Notes: generated from the letters alone by a model not told the origin. 64,000 bases of DNA from a virus (IMGVR_UViG_3300009527_000006:28026-92025), one strand, 5' to 3'. Shown: positions 39,549-48,299, counted from the first letter of the stretch. Program-made: numbers and translations.

Positions 39549-39621
39549 TACTCCTCGCCAGACTTGCACTGGCCTATCCAGATTAAAAGTCTGGCACATC
39601 AGCTATCAATGTTTGAGGAGC
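39549..39621 (-). tRNA. tRNA-Lys (TTT)
   Basis: Acceptor GCTCCTC/GAGGAGT, anticodon arm CCAGA-CTTTTAA-TCTGG, T arm GCCAG-TGCAAGT-CTGGC (G55). Confidence 0.85.
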
Positions 39622-39635
39622 CTCTGTTAAACACA

Positions 39636-39720
39636 TGAAAAATGGTGGTATTGCGCCACTCGCTCACTTCCATTCTTATAAAAGCAACGGTTTTACAGAC
39701 CGCCGAACGGGACATTTTTC
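39636..39720 (-). tRNA. tRNA-Tyr (GTA) with truncated D arm
   Basis: Acceptor GAAAAAT/ATTTTTC, anticodon arm GCGGT-CTGTAAA-ACCGT, long variable arm, T arm GTGG-CGCAATA-CCAC. Only about 10 bases separate the acceptor and anticodon stems, so the D arm is missing or collapsed. Possibly a decayed gene. Confidence 0.6.
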
Positions 39721-39748
39721 AAAAAACATATTATAACACTACATAAAA

Positions 39749-39819
39749 TTGACCTTGCAGGTATTGCACCTGCTACTCAGACTTATCAAGTCTGTGTTAT
39801 GCTTTTTAACTAAAGGTCA
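39749..39819 (-). tRNA. tRNA-Ile (GAT)
   Basis: Acceptor TGACCTT/AAGGTCA, D stem GTTA/TAAC, anticodon arm CAGAC-TTGATAA-GTCTG, T arm GCAGG-TGCAATA-CCTGC (G55). Confidence 0.85.
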
Positions 39820-39899
39820 TTAAAGAACTACTTCGGTTTTAACCCGATTTTTTACTTATCTAAGTTTACACCACTTTTATCTCTTGTCAAACACTTTTA

Positions 39900-40631
39900 T
39901 TAATTTTTATTCATCAATATCCAATTCATGCGTAATTTAGGATGACCTCTCAATCTTCCGTCCTCTAGAGCTGTCATGCCCAAAGGAGTATTCATTAGAT
40001 ATTTTTCAGCAGTTTTAATATTCATCTGATCTACTAAATTCATAAAACAACTTTCAATTAAAACATGTTTATCAGCTTTTTCAAGAATTTTGAGCCAGTC
40101 AAAAACTGAATAACCTATTATAGGCTCAATTTTAACCGTGTCAAGTTCTGTTTTTATAGGAGCTTTTATATGACAAACCGAAGACTGTTCTTGTAAAACA
40201 ATATATTTTCCAGAATGATTTACTAACTTATTATAGAGTTCTTCCTCTTTATTTTTATTTCTAGTTATTTGCAAATTCCACTTTTCAGAAAAATCTACAT
40301 CTGCCAAAAAATACTTGTATTCATCAAAAGAAAATTTAGTATTATTTCTCATATATTCATGAGAACTATGTGGATTTGCTCCCGGTATAGAAAATGATAA
40401 ATCTATTATACGAGCACAATGCGCGGCATAGCACTCACGATATGAGTGCCTACAGTCAAAATCCACAGGTATAAAAGTAACATAATCTACATACCCCACA
40501 AAATTACCGATAATTCTTCTATCAACTGGCCAAATTACAGTCCAACCACGATCATAGTAATATTTTGCTATAGGTAAACATATAATAATATCTCCTATTT
40601 TACCGGGTTGTATTATTCCTAATTTTCTCAT
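39900..40631 (-). CDS. GT9/heptosyltransferase-like glycosyltransferase
   Basis: 243 residues. The N-terminus 'LGIIQPGKIGDIIICLPIAKYYYDRGW' region is the family-9 (heptosyltransferase) nucleotide-sugar transferase start: 'G-x-I/L-G-D-x-x-x-x-x-P'. The C-terminal donor-binding half is shorter than in bacterial enzymes (about 330 residues). It is paired with a GT2 gene by a 4-bp overlap, so both probably act on one glycan, perhaps on virion or host surface. Confidence 0.7.
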   Translation of the reverse strand: MRKLGIIQPGKIGDIIICLPIAKYYYDRGWTVIWPVDRRIIGNFVGYVDYVTFIPVDFDCRHSYRECYAAHCARIIDLSFSIPGANPHSSHEYMRNNTKFSFDEYKYFLADVDFSEKWNLQITRNKNKEEELYNKLVNHSGKYIVLQEQSSVCHIKAPIKTELDTVKIEPIIGYSVFDWLKILEKADKHVLIESCFMNLVDQMNIKTAEKYLMNTPLGMTALEDGRLRGHPKLRMNWILMNKN

Positions 40632-41395
40632 TTATAGTTTTTAATTTTATTGAACATTTCGACCAAAGACAGTTTAGGAATGTGCGGAACTATTATACTA
40701 TACTTTTTATAAAAAATTTCCAAATCATTAGATACGGCGGCTGTGCGCTTTCCTCCAGCATCTATTCTAGAAGATATTTCTAAATTATTTGTCACATATT
40801 CATCGCCATTTGCCAAATCTGGAAAATACCAAAAACACGGACCTTCTGGAAGCAATGATGAACGATATACACTATCAACATCAAACATACTGTAGTATTC
40901 AGTAGAATAATTTCCCAATTTTTCCCATAAATTCCTAGTTCTTACAGAAAATTCATTAGTCATATTAGGATAACAACTTATGACACAATTAGAATAATTA
41001 ATACGAGCATTAGGAGTTCTATTGCCGACTATGCCACTTTCTTGAGAGAATGAAGCATAGCACAAATACTGATGTTTTGAATTTATCAATGCATCAACAT
41101 ACGCTTGGAATGTATTTGGTTTGAGTATCAGCATATCATCTTCAACACAGAAGAGATAATCGCACCCTTGCTCATACAAATAATTCATGCCATCGTTTCT
41201 TGCTCTAGCCGGACCTAAATTGGTCGAATGCTGTATCCAATGACAATCATTTGAATAATCTTCTTTATAAGCATGGCCACCATTGACTACTACAATAGTA
41301 TAATCTAAATTTTTAGGTATAGTTTTCCATAATGCAGAAAAAGCGTGTTCTGTATTATATGTTGTTATACATATTCCTATTTTAATTTTATTCAT
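40628..41395 (-). CDS. GT2 family glycosyltransferase
   Basis: 255 residues from the ATG starting 'MNKIKIGICITTYN'; longer starts would overlap the upstream gene by up to 92 bases. GT-A motifs: 'TIVVVNGGH', 'NLGPARARNDGMNYLYEQ' and the metal-binding 'LFCVEDDMLIL' (EDD). It transfers a sugar from an activated donor. Overlaps the Bcs1-like gene by 8 bases and the GT9 gene by 4. Confidence 0.8.
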   Translation of the reverse strand: MNKIKIGICITTYNTEHAFSALWKTIPKNLDYTIVVVNGGHAYKEDYSNDCHWIQHSTNLGPARARNDGMNYLYEQGCDYLFCVEDDMLILKPNTFQAYVDALINSKHQYLCYASFSQESGIVGNRTPNARINYSNCVISCYPNMTNEFSVRTRNLWEKLGNYSTEYYSMFDVDSVYRSSLLPEGPCFWYFPDLANGDEYVTNNLEISSRIDAGGKRTAAVSNDLEIFYKKYSIIVPHIPKLSLVEMFNKIKNYK

Positions 41396-42686
41396 TTTTT
41401 CCATAGAATAATTCCATTGCCTTTTCCGAACAATAAGACTGAAACTGTGCAAATGAGCCGTTTTTATAAATACTATCAAAATCAGAAATAGTCTTTTCTT
41501 TCAGTTCTGGCCAGTCTCTGAGTATATTGCAGTATACATAATCTTTTGCTTCTGGAGAAAGAACATCCATATGTATTTTCTTATTCATTCTACCTGCTCG
41601 AATAAGAGCAGAGTCTAATTTCTCTGGATGATTAGCAGTCATTATAGTAAAGACTTTATCATTTTTTTCAGTATCACTGAGAGCATTCAATAAAGTATTA
41701 AACGTGAGCAATTGCTTAGTATGGCACGAATCCGCTAAAACATTAATTCTTTCATTGAATACAGTATCTATATCTTCTATAAGAAGAATAGTGCCGCTAC
41801 TTGAAATAGATTTGTAATACTTTATAAATTCAGTATCACTCATGTTTGCTAAGTTTATGACCACTACTGGAATGTCCAATTCACGCGCAGCTTCTATAAC
41901 CATTCTAGATTTACCTGTTCCGGGAGAACCTGTGATGAATGCAGAGTCATGCCAGATTAGTTTTCTTTCAGCAAACCATTTAGAAGAATTTAACCAAAAA
42001 CTGATACTCTGTTTAAGTTTTATATATTCTTTAGAATAGAAATATTTAGCATTATTTTTAGATTTTTCTAAAAATTCAAAATAATTAGAATAATCATAAC
42101 CATATATCTTTGCCTTGCTTTGTAATACCGAAATATCAAATCCCTCCGCGAAATTACCATCATCACCAACTATATCAGGAGCACCGCGATCTTCTTTATT
42201 GCTATCATCATTGTCTATGTCTTTTTTATCTCCGCCAGATCTTTGGATAATTCTGAAACGGGTGCCGTCTCTTTTCTCTTCAGGCACGGCATGTAAAGGA
42301 TCGAGTTTTCTAATATATTCAGAATATATCTTATCAAAATTAAATGTTCCAAAAAGATATGTAATCATATACACGCCCCAATAAGGATCTTTTTTAACTA
42401 TTAAAGGAGTCAGTCCTTTATAAAGTAAAATAATTTGCTTTTCATCTAAAATAGGCATCTGCCCTTCTCCTACTCTACAAAATATTATCTTTCTTTTTCC
42501 CCATCTAATTACCTTAGAATCTTTCAAGATATAATCTTTGACAAATACGTCAGACATTGACGCAGGGATAATATCAGTTCTTATAAAGATATTAGTCACC
42601 TCAATAACATAGCTCTTCAATTGTGTCCAAAAAGCTATTATTCCAGTAGCAAATGCTGCAATAGTTAAATGTGATAATTCAGGCAT
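41388..42686 (-). CDS. Bcs1-like AAA ATPase with N-terminal membrane helix
   Basis: 432 residues. An N-terminal hydrophobic segment (about 5-25, 'LTIAAFATGIIAFWTQLKSYV') precedes a beta-rich domain (40-125), then an AAA module: Walker A 'GSPGTGKSRMVI' (about 247), Walker B 'GTILLIEDIDTVF', sensor 1 'TIMTANHPEKLD', Arg finger 'ALIRAGRMNKKI'. This TM + beta domain + AAA order is that of mitochondrial Bcs1, a protein translocase. A role at the membrane or in host take-over is possible. It is embedded between gp47 and glycosyltransferase genes. Confidence 0.75.
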   Translation of the reverse strand: MPELSHLTIAAFATGIIAFWTQLKSYVIEVTNIFIRTDIIPASMSDVFVKDYILKDSKVIRWGKRKIIFCRVGEGQMPILDEKQIILLYKGLTPLIVKKDPYWGVYMITYLFGTFNFDKIYSEYIRKLDPLHAVPEEKRDGTRFRIIQRSGGDKKDIDNDDSNKEDRGAPDIVGDDGNFAEGFDISVLQSKAKIYGYDYSNYFEFLEKSKNNAKYFYSKEYIKLKQSISFWLNSSKWFAERKLIWHDSAFITGSPGTGKSRMVIEAARELDIPVVVINLANMSDTEFIKYYKSISSSGTILLIEDIDTVFNERINVLADSCHTKQLLTFNTLLNALSDTEKNDKVFTIMTANHPEKLDSALIRAGRMNKKIHMDVLSPEAKDYVYCNILRDWPELKEKTISDFDSIYKNGSFAQFQSYCSEKAMELFYGKNE

Positions 42687-42693
42687 ATAAATT

Positions 42694-43701
42694 TTAGTAA
42701 TTTCTATGCAGAGAATACAATACTTTCATACGCTCTGCAACTTTTTTCTTCATCTCTTCATCAAGTTTCCAGTCATCATTAGAAAGTTCTTTACAATACT
42801 TTTCTATAGATTCTACAACATCGACTAATTTAAAATCTTCAACACTTTTATCTTCTACATTTTTAGCAATATCTTTTGTAACTAACCGTGTTTTATGCAT
42901 TGCGGGATTGGAAGATTCTATCTTACTGAGCAATTCTTTGGTCGGATTTACTGCTAATATATAGTTTCCTTTAATATCATATAAATCATTTTCATCATAT
43001 ACGTATTTGAATTTAGGTGATTCTTTATTTTCTATCTTTTCTACAGTATTAGCGCTAGCGTCTAATAAAAAAACATATTTAGATTCTCCTGCATCATTAA
43101 AATCTAATGAATATGCACTGCCTGTATATATAAACGGCTTGCTATCATAAAGACGTTCTTGATATAAATGATAATGTCCAGAAAAGCAAGCCTTACCAAC
43201 CTTTTTCATAAGATCACCAGCCTTAAAACCGTGCTGCGAAAGATGGCCCTTAACTACTTCAAAAGAAACAGTATCAAAATGCCCCATCAAATAATCACAA
43301 TCAGGAATATCTTCTAGTTTAACCGCCCACGGGCAAAAGGCTATACCATCTTTAACACATACTTGATCATGCACATTTATATTAGAATAATTTTTGAAAG
43401 CACATAATGAATGAACTTTAGGTGAATTGTCATATACACAATCATGATTGCCTACACATATATCTATAGAATATTCTGCCAATTCATCAAAAAAAGCAGT
43501 TACTGCATTCATAACTTCTACTTTAATATGAAATCTATGATCGAAAATATCTCCAAGAAATATTATATTTTTAATATTTCTAGATTTACAAATATCCTTC
43601 AACCAAAAACCATAATTTTTCAATATACTGAGAAATTTTTCATCACCCTTATATTTTCCGGCATGTATGTCTCCTACAATCAAATAATAATTATTCTTCA
43701 T
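42694..43701 (-). CDS. 47: Recombination endonuclease subunit, T4 gp47-like (Mre11/SbcD)
   Basis: 335 residues from the ATG at 43701, which overlaps the gp55 stop; nine codons upstream also are open. Metallophosphoesterase motifs: 'GDIHAGK', 'FLGDIFDHR', 'GNHDCVYD', 'SGHYHLYQ' and 'YTGSAYSLDF'. It is the nuclease partner of gp46. T4 gp47 is 339 residues, so the domain content is the same. Confidence 0.9.
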   Translation of the reverse strand: MKNNYYLIVGDIHAGKYKGDEKFLSILKNYGFWLKDICKSRNIKNIIFLGDIFDHRFHIKVEVMNAVTAFFDELAEYSIDICVGNHDCVYDNSPKVHSLCAFKNYSNINVHDQVCVKDGIAFCPWAVKLEDIPDCDYLMGHFDTVSFEVVKGHLSQHGFKAGDLMKKVGKACFSGHYHLYQERLYDSKPFIYTGSAYSLDFNDAGESKYVFLLDASANTVEKIENKESPKFKYVYDENDLYDIKGNYILAVNPTKELLSKIESSNPAMHKTRLVTKDIAKNVEDKSVEDFKLVDVVESIEKYCKELSNDDWKLDEEMKKKVAERMKVLYSLHRNY

Positions 43702-44428
43702 TATTTTCACAAGAAACATCATCATCATACATTATCTTCTGTCTCCTCACGTTCTTCCATGATTCTGAAGCATAAACTTTTTCATACATTTCTTCCTGAA
43801 AACGCTTATGAGTATCAGTTCTTTTATTTTCATCTTTAATTCTGTTAATAAAACAATTCCAGCATATTCTAGAATAAAAACCGAAAGGATTGTTTTTGAA
43901 CACCACTAGTTCATTTCCATCTTCATCAAATTCTAATGAATCTTCTTCTCCAAGAATTTTAATTACAGATACTAATTTTTTATTTCGCATCTTTTCAAAT
44001 TTAACAGTTGTCCTGCCATCCGATTCATCCACGTGCTTCAACAGAACCTTTCCTCTAGTATTAAGAGAGAACAACTGTTCTTTAACAGCCTTGAACATTT
44101 TAATCTTAGCATCTCCAACCATTTCTTCTAGCCACGAATACTGATTGAAATTTCCCAATCTTTTCATATTTTCAGGAATATCACTTATCATTTTTGCTAA
44201 TTTTTCAGTAATATAAGAATCTGGATTTTTTTCACATAAATCATAGTATTCCTTAAAGGCCAACCACATATCATCTTTATTGATATATTCATTGGTCTTT
44301 TTATCTTTTTTTTCTTTTCTTTTTCTAGTCGGTCTTTCAGAAAGATCAAGAAGTTCTTCTATAGATTCATCACTATCTATTATACTTTCATCTAAGTCAA
44401 TATATTCGGGTTCAAAGTCGTCTTTCAT
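43691..44428 (-). CDS. 55: Late-transcription sigma factor, T4 gp55-like
   Basis: 245 residues (T4 gp55 185). The core 'LVVFKNNPFGFYSRICWNCFINRIKDENKR' region corresponds to the region-2-like segment of gp55 that recognises the TATAAATA late promoter ('NPFAYFT...NAFLRRI' in T4). The N-terminal 60 residues are a strongly acidic then basic extension. Its presence agrees with the TATAAATA/TTAAATAA boxes ahead of virion genes here. It overlaps UvsW by 4 bases. Confidence 0.85.
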   Translation of the reverse strand: MKDDFEPEYIDLDESIIDSDESIEELLDLSERPTRKRKEKKDKKTNEYINKDDMWLAFKEYYDLCEKNPDSYITEKLAKMISDIPENMKRLGNFNQYSWLEEMVGDAKIKMFKAVKEQLFSLNTRGKVLLKHVDESDGRTTVKFEKMRNKKLVSVIKILGEEDSLEFDEDGNELVVFKNNPFGFYSRICWNCFINRIKDENKRTDTHKRFQEEMYEKVYASESWKNVRRQKIMYDDDVSCENNEE

Positions 44429-45915
44429 AGTTTTATTTTTTTAATTGTGTATTTTATCTTTTCCTTATCATATAATTCCAACCTCTCTAAAAAATGCTTT
44501 TTAGAGTATTCTGTATTATCAGAAATATCAAAAATATACGATTTCTTTTTGGAAGAATGTTTTCTCATAGTTCTACCTATAGACTGCATAATTTTGACCA
44601 CACTTTTTCCTACAAAAGGCAATACCAACCTATGTAAGTTTTTAATGTTTATTCCGGTAGAAAAACACTTACTCATAGCAACACATACAATACCGACTCT
44701 GTCTTCCATAGCATCAATAATGGCTTGGCGTTCAGATGTGGGCATTTCTCCAGTAACGAAATAGCATTCCTTTTTCGCAGAAATATTATCAAATAATATT
44801 TGACCTTGCTCAAGACTATCTACCAAAATCATAGTATTAATAGAACTATCGTCACAGATTTTGTATATTACTTCATTTCTTGCCTGATTCTTGTATAAAA
44901 ATTGTTTTTCTTTTTCATATTTTGCTGTCGGAAAAGGGTCTTCTACCCATTCACCATCTACCTCTATCATTGGTGCATCAGGAAATTCTTGGTGTATAAA
45001 GTATATTGCCTTGATATGAATGTCTGTTGCTGTTCCTTTTTCTCTGACATCTGAATTAGATAATACACTTAAAATAGGCCCGATTTTTCCTATAATGTTC
45101 CAACTACTCAACAAATTATTGGGAAGAGTTCCTGTAAGACCGAATCTATATTTTGAAGGCAAATTTTTAAGTATTTTACTGAGAAGATGAGATTCTACTA
45201 TTTTACCATTAACAGGTTTTCTGGATTCTTGCGCACCCACTGTATGAGCTTCATCAATAATTATGTAGTCATAGCATGAAACATTTTCCAGTGTAAACTC
45301 TATATCAGTGTATAGGCTTTTCATAGAAGCCACTAAAATACTTTTTGTAAAAGAAGGCGTCTCTCCATCACCCCATATTTCTACTGAGGGTATGTTGAAA
45401 TTATCAACAAATTCAGAATATGTCTGTCTTAGTAGAGAAACTCCCGGAACAATAATAAGAATCTTTTTATTAGAGTCATTATCTAGCAGAGTTTTCGCCA
45501 ATCCTCCCATGACTAATGTTTTACCCGCAGAAGTAGCGGCTAGACAAATTCCTCTTCCGTTTTTTATAAAATGATTTATCATTTCTTCTTGATAATCGTA
45601 GTAATTGAAATTTTCTATTTTAGAAATTTCTTTTATATCAAGAGATGGACGATATGCTAGCTTGAATTCAGAAGATATATCCCACCTGACTCGCACTTGT
45701 AATTTTTTGACATATTGAACAATTTCTTCAAAAATGCCCACCTCAAATACTCCTGAAAGTGTGATAACATAGGTTCTATTATCATATTGCCTTTTAGCAT
45801 AATTAGGAGTAGATACACTAAAATGTTCTCTGATAATTTTGAATAAATTTTTGTCAGAGCAAGTCAGCTTGCCCATAGAATCTTTATGAAGAATCACTTT
45901 TATGACAGGTATCAT
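44425..45915 (-). CDS. uvsW: UvsW-like SF2 helicase
   Basis: 496 residues (T4 UvsW 503). Helicase motifs: I 'ATSAGKTLVMGG' (about 127), II 'YIIIDEAHTV', III 'GLTGTLPNN', V/VI 'GINIKNLHRLV' and 'IMQSIGRTMRKH'. It unwinds D-loops and R-loops and switches replication modes. It overlaps UvsY by 4 bases at the start and gp55 by 4 at the end, so UvsY-UvsW-gp55-gp47 form one operon. Confidence 0.92.
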   Translation of the reverse strand: MIPVIKVILHKDSMGKLTCSDKNLFKIIREHFSVSTPNYAKRQYDNRTYVITLSGVFEVGIFEEIVQYVKKLQVRVRWDISSEFKLAYRPSLDIKEISKIENFNYYDYQEEMINHFIKNGRGICLAATSAGKTLVMGGLAKTLLDNDSNKKILIIVPGVSLLRQTYSEFVDNFNIPSVEIWGDGETPSFTKSILVASMKSLYTDIEFTLENVSCYDYIIIDEAHTVGAQESRKPVNGKIVESHLLSKILKNLPSKYRFGLTGTLPNNLLSSWNIIGKIGPILSVLSNSDVREKGTATDIHIKAIYFIHQEFPDAPMIEVDGEWVEDPFPTAKYEKEKQFLYKNQARNEVIYKICDDSSINTMILVDSLEQGQILFDNISAKKECYFVTGEMPTSERQAIIDAMEDRVGIVCVAMSKCFSTGINIKNLHRLVLPFVGKSVVKIMQSIGRTMRKHSSKKKSYIFDISDNTEYSKKHFLERLELYDKEKIKYTIKKIKL

Positions 45916-46310
45916 AGTTGTTCAAACTTCATAAGATCAATAAGATTTTTAATATCATATCCCATTTGATATAAGTTCTTATTAACTGCAACTTCAAGAT
46001 ATTCTATAAGAATGAGATATTCTTTAATAGAAGTTTGTAAAACTCTGTAATTAGAGTCATTTTCTGCCTTTTTTGCTGCCTTGGCTTTGGATAAATCTAC
46101 GGGGCAGTCACTTAATACTTTATTAAGAAAATCTTTTTCGGCTTCTTCTAATTTGAGCAAATCTCTTTTGGCATTCATAAGACGAAATTGCCATTTATGT
46201 CGAATATTAGGCAAACGTCTTTGTTTATCCAAAACGTCTAAAATATCAATATCAGTATCTTGCTCTAATTCTTTAGAATAAAGATCTATTAGTTCATCCG
46301 CACTCTTCAC
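45912..46310 (-). CDS. uvsY: Recombination mediator UvsY-like
   Basis: 132 residues (T4 UvsY 137), GTG start. The central 'HKWQFRLMNAKRDLLKLEEAEKDFL' and the C-terminal 'YDIKNLIDLMKFEQL' match the layout of UvsY ('SKWL...', ending 'GFAIKHIQDMRAFE'). UvsY helps UvsX displace gp32 from single strands. Being first in an operon with UvsW supports the call. A sigma-70 promoter (46316-46344) lies 5 bases before the GTG. Confidence 0.75.
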   Translation of the reverse strand: MKSADELIDLYSKELEQDTDIDILDVLDKQRRLPNIRHKWQFRLMNAKRDLLKLEEAEKDFLNKVLSDCPVDLSKAKAAKKAENDSNYRVLQTSIKEYLILIEYLEVAVNKNLYQMGYDIKNLIDLMKFEQL

Positions 46311-46315
46311 TAATA

Positions 46316-46344
46316 AGTATAACTCTACTCTGACTCTATTTCAA
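46316..46344 (-). promoter_or_regulatory. Sigma-70 promoter for uvsY-uvsW-55-47 operon (leaderless)
   Basis: Minus strand: TTGAAA, 17-bp spacer, TATACT, then TATTA-GTG. Back-to-back with the plus-strand promoter at 46353-46381. Confidence 0.8.
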
Positions 46345-46352
46345 GAAATAAG

Positions 46353-46381
46353 TTGAACTAATTAAAGAAAAGACGTATATT
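46353..46381 (+). promoter_or_regulatory. Sigma-70 promoter for 46387 gene (leaderless)
   Basis: Plus strand: TTGAAC, 17-bp spacer, TATATT, then CCTGT-ATG. Transcription would start at or next to the ATG. Confidence 0.75.
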
Positions 46382-46386
46382 CCTGT

Positions 46387-46848
46387 ATGAAGTTCTCATT
46401 TATAGATCTCTATAGTATCTTCAAAAACTGTCAAAAACCTATTATAGATTTTTTATATGACTATGATATGTTGAATAAATGGTCCAATGATGTTAAAAAG
46501 ACTGTCATTTATTTTCTTCTCATAGAAATTGATAAAGTTCTAAAAGATAAAAATGTATTAATTTTTATAGGAGATTTTTATGATTACGTATTTGAAATTA
46601 CAGAATACTATAGCACTGATAGCATTAAAAAATTATTAAATGACGTATTCAAGAAAATAGGAAAATTGACAAAGAGAACTGTGGTTCTTAAAAAGAAAGT
46701 GCCTTCTACACAGTCATTACTGAGCGAACTAGACGGAGAGCTAATAGATCAGATACTATTATTAAAACATGCTCCAATAAATCAAGCAGAGCTTAAAAAA
46801 TATCTGCACAGCAACAGACTAAAGTCTATATTCAATACAATTTATTGA
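46387..46848 (+). CDS. Unrecognised early protein
   Basis: 153 residues, helical and aromatic N-terminal half ('FSFIDLYSIFKNCQKPIIDFLYDYDML'), Lys-rich middle, helical end 'QAELKKYLHSNRL'. No family recognised. It is the only plus-strand gene in this area and overlaps the convergent metalloprotease gene by 7 bases. A strong sigma-70 promoter points to early expression. Confidence 0.6.
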   Translation: MKFSFIDLYSIFKNCQKPIIDFLYDYDMLNKWSNDVKKTVIYFLLIEIDKVLKDKNVLIFIGDFYDYVFEITEYYSTDSIKKLLNDVFKKIGKLTKRTVVLKKKVPSTQSLLSELDGELIDQILLLKHAPINQAELKKYLHSNRLKSIFNTIY

Positions 46849-47477
46849 AACTTGTCAAATAATTTATAAATATGCTTCCAATTACCATTTAATTCTTCTT
46901 TGGTAAGCAGTCTATTTGGAAGAAGTTCTTTAATATCTTCTATTGCAAAATTTTCTGGAAAAGCATAGTAACTTCCTTCTATGCCTCTTTTATATAGATA
47001 ATCATAAACTAGAATATATGCATTAGTTTCTCTGCAATAATTATCTTCATCAATCCCTAAACCCAATTGATTGTTATATTGAAGAACTCTCCTATCTGCA
47101 TCTAATTCTAATTGTTGTATAACTCTCACATTTTTTTTAGATATTTTAGATACAACGCATTCTCTCCAGTCCCAAAACAACTGATGGTTTTTTATGACAT
47201 TATTCCATTTCCTTTTACCAAATTCTTTCCACTGTTCATAATGACAATATTCATGTATAAAAATGTCAAAATGAAATAACCTATCAAAAACATTCATTGT
47301 AAACTCTGGTTTTTGATAAAGTTCATCACATGCAAAATAATTCATATCATTCTTGCTTTTATTTACACGATATACAAAATTTACAGAAACGCCATCAGAA
47401 ATCATTTCTTTTATTTTTTCACCTATAAAAATATTTTGATTATCATTCATTGAATTGTATATATTACTATTTTTCAT
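46842..47477 (-). CDS. Zincin-type metallopeptidase (HExxH)
   Basis: 211 residues from ATG 47477. The active-site helix 'FDIFIHEYCHYEQW' contains HExxH; about 45 residues later 'QQLELDADRRVLQ' provides a Glu-x-x-x-Asp third-ligand motif. No signal peptide. It may process a host or phage protein. A long inverted repeat ends 5 bases upstream of the ATG, leaving no room for a ribosome-binding site (ATG 47477 or MNDNQ at 47441 are both possible). Confidence 0.7.
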   Translation of the reverse strand: MKNSNIYNSMNDNQNIFIGEKIKEMISDGVSVNFVYRVNKSKNDMNYFACDELYQKPEFTMNVFDRLFHFDIFIHEYCHYEQWKEFGKRKWNNVIKNHQLFWDWRECVVSKISKKNVRVIQQLELDADRRVLQYNNQLGLGIDEDNYCRETNAYILVYDYLYKRGIEGSYYAFPENFAIEDIKELLPNRLLTKEELNGNWKHIYKLFDKFQ

Positions 47478-47482
47478 AAGAA

Positions 47483-47531
47483 GACTGCTCAACTGAGATA
47501 ACTTGTGGTTATTTATCTCAGTTGAGCAGTC
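47483..47531. promoter_or_regulatory. 18-bp perfect inverted repeat just upstream of the metallopeptidase gene
   Basis: Arms 47483-47500 and 47514-47531 (GACTGCTCAACTGAGATA and complement), 13-nt loop. On the minus strand it ends 5 bases before ATG. No T-run follows, so it is at best a poor terminator. Attenuator, RNA processing site or operator are alternatives. Confidence 0.55.
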
Positions 47532-47558
47532 TGGATTTGGGTCAGATTATCTAATTTT

Positions 47559-47786
47559 TCACGCAATAAATGCATTTATACGAGATTGCAGAATGTCAGA
47601 GTATTCCTTCATTACTTCGCACTGTCTTTTTAATAGTGCCTGCTCATCTTTAGGAAGGTTATGAAAAATTAAAGAACCTTTAATAAAGCCATCTAAAGCA
47701 TTTATTTTGATATTGAGATCATCACGTTCAGTGACAACTCGTTGCTGATGTGGTTGCAGTTCAACAGAAGATTTTATAGTATCCAT
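47559..47786 (-). CDS. Conserved small phage protein (coiled coil)
   Basis: 75 residues from ATG 47786 ('MDTIKSSVELQPHQQRVVTE'). The pattern 'Q-R-V-x-x-E-x-x-x-L-x-x-K-I-x-x-L-x-x-F-I' and 'EQALLKRQCEVMKEYSDILQSRI' is a widespread phage/prophage small protein of unknown function. Helical hairpin, no membrane segment. Confidence 0.7.
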   Translation of the reverse strand: MDTIKSSVELQPHQQRVVTERDDLNIKINALDGFIKGSLIFHNLPKDEQALLKRQCEVMKEYSDILQSRINAFIA

Positions 47787-47814
47787 ATTATATATTATTT
47801 TCAGCGCTATAAAC

Positions 47815-48243
47815 CTATTCAGTATGACAAGCAAGTTTGTCATGATCTGAAACTACTGAAGATTCAAACGAAAATGAAAAAGGTTTAAGCTGCTTGAAGA
47901 GATTTTTACTACCTTTAATAAAACTATTATGAATAGATTTGCACTTAGAATTTAGTGCAAATTCACGCATAACATCATTGCATGTTGTGTAAAACGCAGT
48001 ATCATTATTAATTTGTCCACATGGTGTTACATAACCCACAGTTGCAAAACGATGAAGTTTCCGTTTCATTGCAATAGCAATGGGAGAACTATCTCCTAAG
48101 AATAGTTGTTTTTCAGTTCCTTTGATAGCCGCATCTTCAATCATAGAGCGCCGTTTAATCGAGTGCAAAATATCTTTTTCAGTTACATTGACAGTTACTC
48201 TATTTGTTGTCGTTTTTTTGTTTTTTTGTTTTGTGTTTTTCAT
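47815..48243 (-). CDS. Unrecognised basic protein
   Basis: 142 residues, basic Asn/Thr/Lys-rich N-terminus, then 'RRSMIEDAAIKGTEKQLFL', and a Cys-containing centre ('YVTPCGQINN', 'CNDVMREFALNSKC'). No family recognised. It follows a consensus sigma-70 promoter with a leader of about 60 bases, longer than at other promoters here. Confidence 0.55.
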   Translation of the reverse strand: MKNTKQKNKKTTTNRVTVNVTEKDILHSIKRRSMIEDAAIKGTEKQLFLGDSSPIAIAMKRKLHRFATVGYVTPCGQINNDTAFYTTCNDVMREFALNSKCKSIHNSFIKGSKNLFKQLKPFSFSFESSVVSDHDKLACHTE

Positions 48244-48299
48244 AAGAAAAAATGTTTTTGTGATTTATGAGATTTAAGTGTCGCTTGATATTGAGATGA

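Noticed and set aside
37741-39850. Additional tRNAs on the plus strand
   Set aside because: All foldable cloverleaves read on the minus strand; plus-strand folds are their complements.
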